Shown: piece by piece, positions 9,472 to 21,400 of the stretch
Layout: the number at the start of each line of letters is the position of its first letter
How positions within the stretch are numbered: position 1 is the stretch's first letter
From: Pyrrhosoma nymphula
Lineage: Eukaryota > Arthropoda > Insecta > Odonata > Coenagrionidae
Length of the DNA stretch: 64,000 bases
Assembly (NCBI GenBank): GCA_963573305.1
Contig: OY754331.1
Coordinates: forward strand, 68,437,275 to 68,501,274
Direction: 5' to 3'
Notes under the pieces: model-generated
What the model saw: only the letters and a program-made list of their open reading frames with translations
Database searches by the model: none
Told to the model about the DNA's origin: nothing
Made by a program: the position numbers and the translations under genes

Positions 9472-12400
9472 CTGAAAGAAGAAGGAAATGTGCCGTGAGT
9501 GGTTTTATTTTCATTTTCCATGCCATATCTATGTTTTTCATTCTGTCGAGCCCCTATCGAATTCAGTTCAGAAGTTAGGCCCGCTTAAATTGGAAAAAAA
9601 AAATCAAAACCTAGGTCCTAATCCAAGGAGAAAAGTCAAACTTCAACTAGTCTAAGTGCTTCATAAACTGAAATTAAGAAAACGCATGCATTAATTAACC
9701 ATTTACCTTGATCGGCTTTGCAACTAGTTACTTATCTTACCATTTGTAATGTCGTGATGTACCTCTTCCACCAAAGATAAGGCTGTATCCAAGGTCCCAG
9801 CGCGGAAAGCAAGTAGTAACCGTACATTATGAAATGGATAACTGCATTTAATGTCATTATGAGAGATATCGAGCCCCCTGTGAAAGAATGACGAAAGAAG
9901 TTGGTTAGGCAATTAGTGCTTTAAGTTACTCCTTAGAAAAAATAAGGCTCTGAAGTGTCTAGAGAAGAGATTGTGCTCAAGATGCAGCTTAATGGTTTTG
10001 TCGGAAGAAAGAATGATTTAGCCCACCTAATTAAATTGGAAGACTTCCTGAGATTCTTAATTTTAAATATTATAATTTGATAAGTCAATGTGCTTGATCT
10101 GATTCAGCCACGAATGATGAAAGGATTGCAAAAGAATTTGGAATGAGTGGAATAAGTGCTATCACCCCTGATTATTAAGAGCTTGCAATGGTGATTAATA
10201 CGTAATGTATTGACGGTGGTCTGCGTGATGACTATAATTTTTTGTCAACTCTTGTCTATTTCGTTGAAACAAGCCGTTTGTGATAAGTTTTAAGTGAAAT
10301 TGTCTCATGGCAAGCAAATTAATTATGTACTTGTTTTCGTTTGGCCTGTGGCTGTTATAACTCACCTGCAGCATATTTCACCGCCATCCACGAGATCCAA
10401 AGCATTGAAATATGGTGGAACACGTGCAGGAATGTTATTTGGCTGTATTTCTTTCTGAGACAGAAGAAAATCTGTGAAAGAGAAAATAAATTTATACTAA
10501 TAAAAGCCTATGTCCTTGGAGAAGGGGTTTTAGGGGGGGACAATACTAATGATTGAGGTAACGGCTGAAGCGATTTAGTTGGCTTTGGTTTAATTTATGT
10601 GGCGTGGCACAGCATATAACTGGAAAAATCCCCGAATTTCCATTATCGACCCAAGTATATTGTAAATTGAATAAATCTACACCCCTTAACTCAAAGTCAT
10701 AAGTCTTATGTTTACCGTTTTTGACGGTCGGAACCCCGTCACTACCGTCAACAACGTTGCACGTTGATACAGATGTTAATATTTTTATAAACATTAGTAA
10801 CGGCCTCCGTATATTGGACTATGGACTGGTAAAGAATGACGTCATGAACAATTGTTTACCAAGGTAATATTTTCCAAATAATTACGAAGTTAATGCTAAA
10901 TTTACAGAAAAGTGTTGTTTGGAAAGTGAATTGATGCCATGGCTTTAAACAGTGATATCTACCAAACAATACGCAGTGAAATGACCCACACGAAATGTGT
11001 ATAAATAAAAAATACATCAATAAGATTTGCATGCCTGGGTTATTTTCCCGTCATTTTTGACGATTTATCAGCTATTTGAGTAATAAGATGAATAAAACTC
11101 TCTCCCTTGTGGATTGTGCTTAACTCCATTTTCATCGAAGTAAAATACCTATTGTGTTAGAAGAGGGCTCACCTATCTATATTTTTGGTGTTAAGAGGTG
11201 GGAATTTCTTTTTAATCTATCAAACGGTATCGAAGATAATTTTCCAATCATTGCGATTGCACAAATGATGTGGTACGAAGTAACGCGCACGGGTTCAAAG
11301 ATATGCACCAAAGACGGTGAAATTCACCATGAAAAAAATCATTTGACTTGACCGGGATTCGTTCCCGGATCTCCCAATTGCCGGTCAGGTGTGTTAGCCA
11401 GTTAACACTACCAAGCCATCTTGATTCATGTGTAACCGGCTAACGCACCTGATCGGCAATTGTGAGAACCGGATTCGTTTCCCGGTCAAGTCAAATGATT
11501 TTTTTCATGGCGAATTTCACCGTCTTTCGTGGTATCTAAGATATTGGTCGAAATTTCGATAGCTTTACTGCTGAAGTTTTGGCGTTATTTAATTTCAGTC
11601 TAGCATAGAATGTTTATTATTTGCAATTGCATCTAAGAAATTAAATGAGATGTTGAAAGGCAATAACTTTATGAATCAGCCCATGTATTAATTTATATGC
11701 CGTCTGTTCCAAGGAATGTTTTGCATAAGAAATACGAATTATGGCGCCATATTTGACGGATTTGAAAAATATCTAATTTTAAAAATCTTAAATATCAAGA
11801 TAATCAATTGCGGTTGATGAGATATCTCTTTGTCAATGTCAAAAGCTACCATTATTTATTTCAGTACCCAGTTATTTTCTCAAATCCACTAGTACGTTTT
11901 CCTATTCATGGGAAACTTTCTTAAAAGTTAGTTTACAATGGTCCATCAGGTGCTGTTTTGACATTTTTAATCAAAATGTTTTGCACAGGAAGCCGATATT
12001 TCACCCATATCCCCAGATATGACGTTGTCAAAAGGTGTTATATTGCATGTTTCAGAATATTTTTTTTACAAAAGTGGACGCGCAGAGAGAGTGCTCTTGA
12101 AAATATTTTTGCTGAAGACATCGTTATGGTATGTACCCGTTTGCAAGATCTTGAATGGTCCACTAGCCAGCTTACATTTTTTCGTGTCAGTGGTTACGAT
12201 TTCGTCGCCCCATCGCGTGAGTCTTAACGATCGGCCCTTTCCGTGACGTTATCGATAATGTCGCCGTTGTATTTCCCTCCATTTCGATCCCGAAAGAGAG
12301 AAAATATTAAAGAAATTCCGCGGTCTCGCTAAGAATTTCATCCCGCTACAATTTCCATATTAGTGGCGTTTGCTGGGCGAAGTCAACTATGCCCTCTTGC

Positions 12401-15400
12401 AGGGCCAACTAGAAAATGAATGCCGTGCTTATCCGTCATGTTTGGCAGAGTAGTGAAGTAGGATAAAAAACGAAAATGAAGACCTCTTAGCATTCCAGCG
12501 TGGCATGCAAACGGTTAATAGGAGCTAATTGTTAATTAATTAAACAATATTTTCATAGTGAGGTTATAATACGTTTTAATTTGTTTATAATGCATCTGTT
12601 AAAAATATTGTGGCATAACAAGTATTTATTCAGTTAAAATATTATTCTTTTATCATCAAATTAATATATACCATTGTAGACAGCAAACAACCAGTAAAAT
12701 GCATATTACATGAATACCGATACCTAATTATTGTCTTATTGTTCCATCCGTTTACCAATCTCAGACGAGCTGGAGTATCTCAAGGGACTGCCAAAGGATA
12801 GCGGTAATATTTATGTAATTTTTCATGAAATACATTTTTCGTTATTCCGGATATTATAAGATGTCCCACAACTTCCTTTATATTGCGGATGTTTACTCGT
12901 CATAACTATGGGATAGAAACTAGAAACTGACATTAAACTCATTGAGGATTACGACGAATGAGTCTGTTTTTACGATCGCTTGATAAGTAATTCACATCAT
13001 TGTATATTTCGTACAAAATCTCGTGTTCTGTTTTACCAGGTACAAACTATATTCAGTGCCTATATAATTATGAGTGAATTTTTCGGGCCAAGAGTGGATG
13101 GAAATTTTTCAGTTTTGCGTTACTTTAGGCTGATTCAGTAGTCACGAAAGCTAGAGGAGCCAACGGTAGGTACTCAGCCTGCGGCACCCAACAATCGTTG
13201 TGGGCTGTTTCGGAAGGCTCAGAGATCATCCCGGCGTTTGGCATGGTTACTCGGTCGTTTGTATTCGAAAGGCAAGAGCAGAGTCCTCAAGATTGCATTC
13301 CATATGGCAATCCAGAAGATTCAGGGCAAGAGGGTCTTGTGTCGCCATCTAACGCTGATACAGGTAACTTTCTCGACCGTTTCAAATCAGAGTACCTACC
13401 GATATAATCCAGCTGTGAATAATATTCGATTTTAGAAATTTTGAAGAAAAGATGATACTTTCGTGCTTGATTTATGCTGAAATTTAATATGAGGTTATCG
13501 TGTCGCCGTAGTCCGTTTTGTCGCTGTAGATTTTCGTCGCCTGGCCGAAGTGCAATATAATTTCAAGTTTTTGCAACTCCTAAAAATGAACACGCGAATA
13601 ATTACCTCTCCATACGCGAAGGAAGAGAATTTATTTACTTTCTTCTTTATTCTACGCCCTTATTATGGGGATAGGCACAGTAAAAAATTACGAATGAGAA
13701 GCGAGGGGACCTAATAAGCAGGCTGTATTTCGTAAATATTGGTTCCACGTTTCCCCTGACCGTCCTCACATTTTTCGCTTCTGTCACGTCCGCGCATCGA
13801 TTCATTCATGCTTCAGGGATGACGCGTGAATAATGGAAAGGGGGAATCCTTGACATTTTCGCCTTGGAAATAAAAATAAAACAATCGCATCTCTTTTATT
13901 TTGAAAGGTGCCACCTGCAGCACGAAAATTCTGTTATTTGTAGGCATGGCTTCATATTTTTGAACCCATTATTCTTCTTAAATGCATATAATAATAAGAT
14001 GTGGGAAAATTACTACAAACAATCTATATTATAAAAAGTGACTCAATGCTTTAATAATTAATACAAGCAAATAATCAAATATGGAAGTCAAAAATTAATA
14101 ATGCTTAGGTACACAAAAAATGGAGGTCTTAGAAAAATAGAAAATGCACCCAATGAAAGGAAAAAATACAAATCAATCGTTGCAATACACCTGCATTATT
14201 ATTATAATTTTTATCTAACGGTGAAGGTAGGTTTATATAGGAAAGAGTAAAAATCATCCGTAATTTTACAGGCGCAAGCCCCTTTCACGATTTTTGGCAT
14301 TAAATGCATATGATGCTCATGCTAAATATAATGTCACTAATTATTGTTATTTTAATAAATACATCTATTTTGTCATAAACCCATGCCTAGTTTGTATTTC
14401 TCCTTGTATCACTCAAACAGCAGGACAGTAATGCTCAAATGTCCAATATGTTAGCGCTTCCAACCTTCAAAAGACAGATTTTTAGTTCAAAAACACACAT
14501 GCACAAACCATTATTGTTTGAAAACATGTCTCTTATGAAAACTCAAACATTCTCGATCTTTTGAATTGCCATATGATTCCTGCGTCCATGAACTTGCTCC
14601 TTCAAAATTTGACCTAGTTCTTTATGAAGGAGTCAGGAGGTCCTTTATGGGTGTCTTTGCCCATTTTCGCTCCCGTTACGGCTGTCAGCTCGGGAAGGAG
14701 GGAGGGAGGGGGGACTTCAGTTAGTCCTCTCCCACACACCCTTCTCCCTCTATTTGCATCCCTGGGGGTGGTTTATTTTCGGGTAGGGGGAGAGAGGAAA
14801 GGAGGAGGAAATAAGGGTTTCGGGCTTTTGGAAATTGCAACGCTCCGATCGAAGCGTCTCTCAGCGGAATAATCCATTTCCTCATAGGCGAAGGCAATTT
14901 TGGATTGGAGGGTGGAGAGAAGAGGAGGGACAGGACATAATCATTTCGTGTGCCCTGAGCTTATTTTGCAGTCCGTCCCCATAATGGCCAACTAGTTGAT
15001 CCATTAAAAATGAGAAACACTAAAGTTTTAGTTTGTGTGTCGTTCGAAAGTAAGTACCTACTGCTTTGTGTGTTCACATGACGGAGTATTTAGCGAATGA
15101 GGATTGACGAATACACCCTGTTCAATTCGCAACACAAAACCTCCCTTCCTTTCTATTGGTGTCAGACCCTGCGCACAAGGCAGCACACTTCAAAACAGGT
15201 CGAGAATGAAGTTGATGTGCGCTAAGTAAATAAAAGAACTCCGATAATCTCATCCGCGGTCGTTGTTTTTGTGCTGATTTTCATTCAAGGCGTCAAACAT
15301 GGCTAATTTAAAGTTTTCAATTATACTGTGGTAAAAAGCTTGCGTTTTAGATTAATGTTCGAACGAATTTGGTAACTAAAAAAAAAAGTGAGGGCGTGAA

Positions 15401-18400
15401 CATATTTGTGTGTATCGAGGTAATTCAACCCTCTGGCAGGTTACCGAACGTTTCATCAGCGAATATCGTTTGATTATTCGCCCTTAGTGTGCACGTAATT
15501 TTTCTGATGTGTTCCGATATGCACCAAAATAGCAAATGGAATAAAAAGCTCCATTTACATCAGGATTTTCGCAAAAATGGCCACTTTTTACAAGAGTAAT
15601 ATCATTGTTGTCAAGATAAACAATGGGTATCACCGACTGTTAAAACCTTGTAACCCTTGTAAACTCTATTTTAATTAGCGGTATAAATAATGAGTGTAAG
15701 TAGAGTTTTTGTAATCGGTTTCAAATGGAGAGTTCTTGTTTCTGCCAGTGAAACCAAAGTTTGTAAAAAAATTTTTGTTTTGTTTTTGAAATGAAATTTG
15801 TGTTTGAAATTTCATTTGACGTTGAAACGTCCTACATTATTCCCCCCCGCCCCTTCCCATCTTCCTCGCCCCCCGCCCCCTCCCCCCAGCCACTCCCCCC
15901 CCCCGCCCCTTCCCATCTCCGCCACGTCCACCCCGCCCTTCCCCCCCTCACCTTAACATCTCCGCCCCGAACACCCAATGAATCCTCCTCCCCATATTCT
16001 CCGTTCCTCCCTCTAGAGCCGTAGAGTCGAGTGCTGGGGACGGGTCTATCTTGAAAGAATCCGACTGAATCTACATATATAGGTCCTTGTATGTCACCCG
16101 TTTTTGAAGGTCGGTAGTCCATTATGCGCGGTAAGTCGTGTATAGTATCTCTATCACCGCTGAGCCCTCCTAAGAGTTCGTCTTTGATGATTTCGGCCCC
16201 TTGAGTCTGAATGTTCTCCCGACCGAAAATGTTCACTTGGCTCGCACAATAGAGAATTTGCTTCGGTTCGATGTGCTGGAGGGAACACAGGGATCCAGAA
16301 TGTCGCGTGGATTCGTCCATTGCCTTTTGGCGGCGACAATGCGGCTCCCGCTAACAATAAGTTCCCCGATAAATAGCGACGACTGCATATTTCGAGTCAC
16401 TATATATAAATAGAACTACAGTGGAACTTAAGATATGTCGAAGTTCCTTGGTAACTAAAAATATATTTCGAGTGGTAGAAATGTGTAATTACCTAAATAA
16501 AAGGTGTAGTTCTACTGAATGTAAAACGTACATACAATCACCAACGTTGATGGAAATCAGTTCTAATTATGGAAAATTTGACTTTAATAACTTTCGAGTT
16601 ACGGAAGTTAGATCGTATGCTGATGGCCAAGGCAAAATAAATGAATTGATCAATGATTTCCATGGTGGTATAATTTACGTTATTTTATCGTGTGTGTAGA
16701 TGAATCGTATTGAAATTTGTAGGTAGGTTATGTTCATGAAAAAAAAATAATTTTCTTTCTCCTCAATTTTATCCAGGCTCCACGAAGCGTTTTTCCACAT
16801 TTTTAGTGGTAGATGTTTGTGCGTAATTCTTTATTGCAGCATGACAAGAGGGGTACCCCTGCCGTATTGATAAGGTCCAAACAAAATCCCTCTTATCACC
16901 CACCATGAGTGACTACAGGAACATCTGAGCGAGGCAATAAGAAATTCCATTGACATAGAAATTCACTCCTGTCCTTTCCCTCTTACCTATTTTTTCCCTT
17001 CTTCACGGCCGGTGACCATTACGCGCTATGCCACACACCCCTGCGGCAGCTCGAAGGGTTATAGGCTGTAAATTTAAAGCGATTTACACGCATTTGAGTG
17101 ACATTTGACAATCTTAACACGCGTCAACATGTTTTCGAGCGAAGTTGAAAAGAGTATGCAACCTTGCCTGTAAAACAATATAAATCTTGACCTCCGCCCC
17201 CGCATTTGTCATCCTGGGCCTTGTTTTGTACGAGGGTGTAGAAAGAACCCTACTTTTCTAGGAGTTAGTGACTGATGCTTTAGGGATCAGTATCCCGTAC
17301 GCTGTCCATTTTCTACATCGGCGTTCCACGTTTGAATTCAACGCTGCCGATTCCATCTGATTTTCTGTAACCGTCGTATGTAAGCCATACTATGCTTCGT
17401 TTTTCCTTATTCTTTACGAAATATTTTCAATAACTGTAACTCGTGCATCGATGTAACTGTTATTTATTTTTCATCAACGAATAGCAGAGTGGAGTGGTTA
17501 TTCCTATAGTTCTTGGTGATGCTTAGTTCCCTTCACCTATTTTCGCTCAATTGGGTTATCATGGAGGATATTGCCGGTAATTATGCGATGAGTGTGTAAC
17601 TCATTTGTTTACTTACTGCGGATGTCGGTAGTTCCGTAAACATGGGTACATGTGATTAAACCGTACGTCATGAGTCTGTTCAATTTTAAATTCCTGGCAT
17701 ACCCAATTCACTTTTTATTTGTGATCTATTATATAATCAAATTAATAACTGTATAAAGCTAACGTTCTCTCAGAAAATCAATTTTGGGATTGTTGATTCT
17801 AAAACAACTATGTGTTAATTTAAAATCAACAGCTGAAAAATAACACAGTACGTCGGAGAAAAAATAAATATTTTCTTGGATTAAATGGCCATGCTCATTA
17901 TGTAGAGTAGTATGGACAACCGATTGGGAGGAGCGGGTAATTGAATCTTTGTAATTCCAACTACTCACATTAATTGGTTAATTGTTCACTTACCGTGTCC
18001 GAGAAGTCGAATATTTTGATGAGGAAGTAGTAATACACCGCCCTTGCTATCTGTAAGAGAAATATTCATTGTTAAGTGTTTGAGATCTCTTTACAACCCA
18101 TTTTTTTAATCCAATCTTGACATTGCAGTATATATGTCAATAAGACTTTTTAATATTTGGATAATTGGAATTTCTCAGTACCATTTGGCGATTCCGAAAA
18201 TTTGCCATGGATCACAATATAATTTTTATTAGGCTATCCGCATTGAAGGTTAGTTTTAATGGACGGTTGCTACTACCCTTTTTTCCTTGCTAGGATCGTG
18301 TTACTTCTTCACTGGATCTCTCTCTTCAGTTCAGCGTACTTCCTACCTTTCTCCATAGCATTCAGAGGGCTTACCCTTTCCCTCTTCCCCACCATCCCAG

Positions 18401-21400
18401 TCTTTTACTGTGTATCATGATTATTTAAATTCGTACATTATTTGAATAAATTTATGATCAATGGAGCATGCAATGTCGTTAAGCCATTTCTCCCACCAAG
18501 GTTGATATTTTAGTATAAACATTCCCATTTACATGACTTCGTCGACTTGACATGCTTTTCTTGTAGTGATAGTTTTATATTGGCTGGCAAATTTGTTAGC
18601 CGATCTTTCTGTTGAAGTTTTTCTACGAGTTGATAATTTGAGCTATTATCAACAATTTCAATCGTGTGGTTTAATAAGCAAGGTTAGGTGATTTCAAGGT
18701 TATTTCCAGCATTGCGATATTGTATTTTCTATCGTCGACTCAACCGCGTAGCTGAAGAGTTCATAAAGATTACCTCCGGTGGCAAACAAAATTCGCCTCT
18801 CAAATCTGTTATATCAATTAAGTACCTACGTAAACATTTATCCCACCAAGGTTTACATTTTAGTATAAACGTTCCCATTTACATGACTTCGTCGACTTGA
18901 CATTCTTTTCTTGTAGTGATAGTTTTATATTGACTGGAAATTTGTTAGTCGATCTTTCTGTTGAAGTTTTTCTACGAGTTGATAATTTGAGCTATTGTCA
19001 ACAATTTCAATCGTGTGGTTTAATAAGCAAGGTTAGGTGATTTCAAGGTCATTTCCAGCATTGCGATATTGTATTTTCTATCATCGACTCAACCGCGTAG
19101 CTGAAGAGTTCATAAAGGTTACCTCCGGTGGCAAACGAAATTCGCCTCTCAAATCTGTTATATCAGTTATGTACCTACGTAAACATTTCCAATGTGATTC
19201 TCTTGGGAATCTCTTTGAATAGGGTCTTGGACGTGAATCCGGTAAGATGATCGCTTTCTTTTGTGCGGAGTTCATTGAATGAACTCCGGAGGAAAACGAT
19301 CTATTACTTCGAGATATTTTTCAACCTCGGGTTCCCTGAAAGGCTTTTTTTTTATTCGCAGGTCATAGGGGTATAATGTTTTCCCCCATGTCTATGACAA
19401 TGCGAGCTAGCCTTGAATATACATTTTCACTCTTGTGGGGAGTGTATTCTCTGACGTCATGTACAAATGAAGCACCTGGACTCTTTTGAGAACAAGAGAT
19501 CCCGCGGCTGCTTTGATCTCACCCCATTAAACAAGGGGAGTTCAGTACGGGACTCCCATACTGAGCTTTCACTGGACCCTTTCTCACGCCTCCCTTTTCA
19601 AATTTAACTCGTTCCTCTTTCATCACCTCCACTTAATCCCGACCGTTGTAGTACGTCTGTGCCTTCCCATGGGCCTGCTCCACAGTCGCCCCTTTTTTCA
19701 CCCATCGGATCCATTCTAGATACTCAGCGCGTCTTTCTTTCTTCGCCTCATCAATTTTAAAGGGTTTTCCTCTCTTTTTTATCCCTTATTTATCACACAG
19801 GTATACAAGAGAGAGTTGAAATCTCGTAAACGCGCGTGATTACGAGATTTTAACTCTCCCGGTCGATGGTCACCTGGATGACCGAAATGCATGCTTAGGA
19901 GTCAAAATTCCTTCGCTTTTATTGAAAATTTGGATTAATATTTGATTTATATTTAATTGTCACCTGCTCTCTTCTTGAATCATGTAAACCAATGTGATGG
20001 ATTTGGAGACGTTTGTTTGTTTCTCGTTTGACTTGACATTGAATCTCTTGATGCTATGAAGGAAATCATTACTCTTGACCGGGATTCGAACCCGCACCAC
20101 CCAATCCCCGGTTAGGCGTGCTAGCCCGTTAACTATCAATCGATAGTAATTCAAGACAAACTTCAGCTGGGGTTTATGCAGACTAGACGATCTCTCAGAC
20201 AGTAGTTGTGTTCCTAATATATGCGGTTATAACTGGATGCTCGAGCTCCTAAACTCACATTTTTCATTTAAATGAACATATTTTACTTTTTTCCTCATAA
20301 TTGTCTTTTTTTCTTTCCCATTTTAACCGGTATCTGTAATTGGTATTTAATTATCAACACAAGGTCCGGAAAAGCCTACGCGAATGAACGTTTTTTAAAA
20401 TTCTTTTCAGCCATTTTTGTGCCGCATTTATACAACTTCCTCCTTTTATCTCGTTTGTTTCTTTTTTTTTGCCAATATTTCTTTATTTAATGACCTGCCG
20501 TGCCACTCTCTTTCTGCACCCGAGAATACCTTTCATGTTCTCCTTGATCGCTATTGAGACGGATGTGTAATCTTCAAGTTGAACTCTTTTCTGGTTTATT
20601 TATTTTTTTCTTTGCCGATTCCAATTTTTTATAACTCTTGATGAACTTCTTTTAACCACTGTGTTTGTTTTTTTTTCTCTTTTGAAAAAGAAGGATCTTA
20701 TTTTCCTTTACTCCTTCCTCTGTCTCAACCCTTTTGAGGTGTTCATGATAATTCCATTATCGTTTTCTTCTCCGTGATTGAGTTCTTTAAAAACTTTTAT
20801 TTAACTCTTGGCGTAATCTAATTTGGAAACTCCAGTCATTTTCTGTTTTACTCTTTCGGGTCCCTGGATGTTTCTTAGGAACGTAAAATTGAGATTATTT
20901 TTTATTATTTCGTTCTTGTTTATCTCGCGGGCGAAAGAAGAAAGCGGAAGAGTCCTGGCGATATATTGCAAGTGGTCTTCGGTGGCTGCCCTCGGATTCC
21001 GAATGCGTTTTCTTACGGAATGGCATTTTTTCCTCTTAGGTGTTTTTCAGTCCATTTGTAGCATTCAGTCAGTTGAGTTGTTTGCTCCCTTTGAGGAGCT
21101 ATTATTGAATTGACGGTCATAGGTATTTGGCTTTATGAGGAGGGTTTTCCCTTCATTTAGTAGTAATAAGCCGTCAGAATACATATGCTTTCATAGTCAC
21201 GCATCTGTTGAAATGCCTCGAATGTGAGTCGACCTTTTACTGCTGAATAAAATGAATAAATGCAGTATTGAACGTATTTATATTTTTTCCTTTTTTAGGA
21301 TAAATGTTATATTCTATGATAAGTGTTTTTGTGAGGAGTCTCATGTCGTTAGGGAATCGCGTTAATAAAGGATTGTTTCAATGTTCTCCTCTCTTTTCAT

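Larger units (their letters stand above)
1..20000 (+). repeat. Segmental duplication unit A (visible part aligning to unit B)
   Basis: Direct large-scale duplicate of 48,692-64,000. Anchors: 1-21 and 241-300 with 48,692-48,755; 1,440-1,800 with 49,650-50,040; 8,200-8,420 with 52,172-52,395; 9,170-20,000 with 53,840-64,000. Collinear and same strand, broken by insertions and deletions. The unit must reach further right, because copy A exons 1-3 and its upstream DNA (to about 48.7 kb) should have counterparts beyond the window. Confidence 0.9.

Noticed and set aside
14624..14872. 82-codon frame ending identically to a 110-codon frame in unit B
   Set aside because: The match follows from 201 identical bases; upstream the frame is shifted by a 4-base indel, so it is not a conserved protein.
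15832..16320. 162-codon minus-strand frame with a partner frame in unit B
   Set aside because: The Gly/Arg part is the complement of the C-rich tract, and the shared part differs by frame-breaking changes between the units; better explained as conserved non-coding DNA.
20035..20150. Possible tRNA gene
   Set aside because: The B box is perfect but no acceptor stem or anticodon arm pairs; it matches the local SINE family instead.
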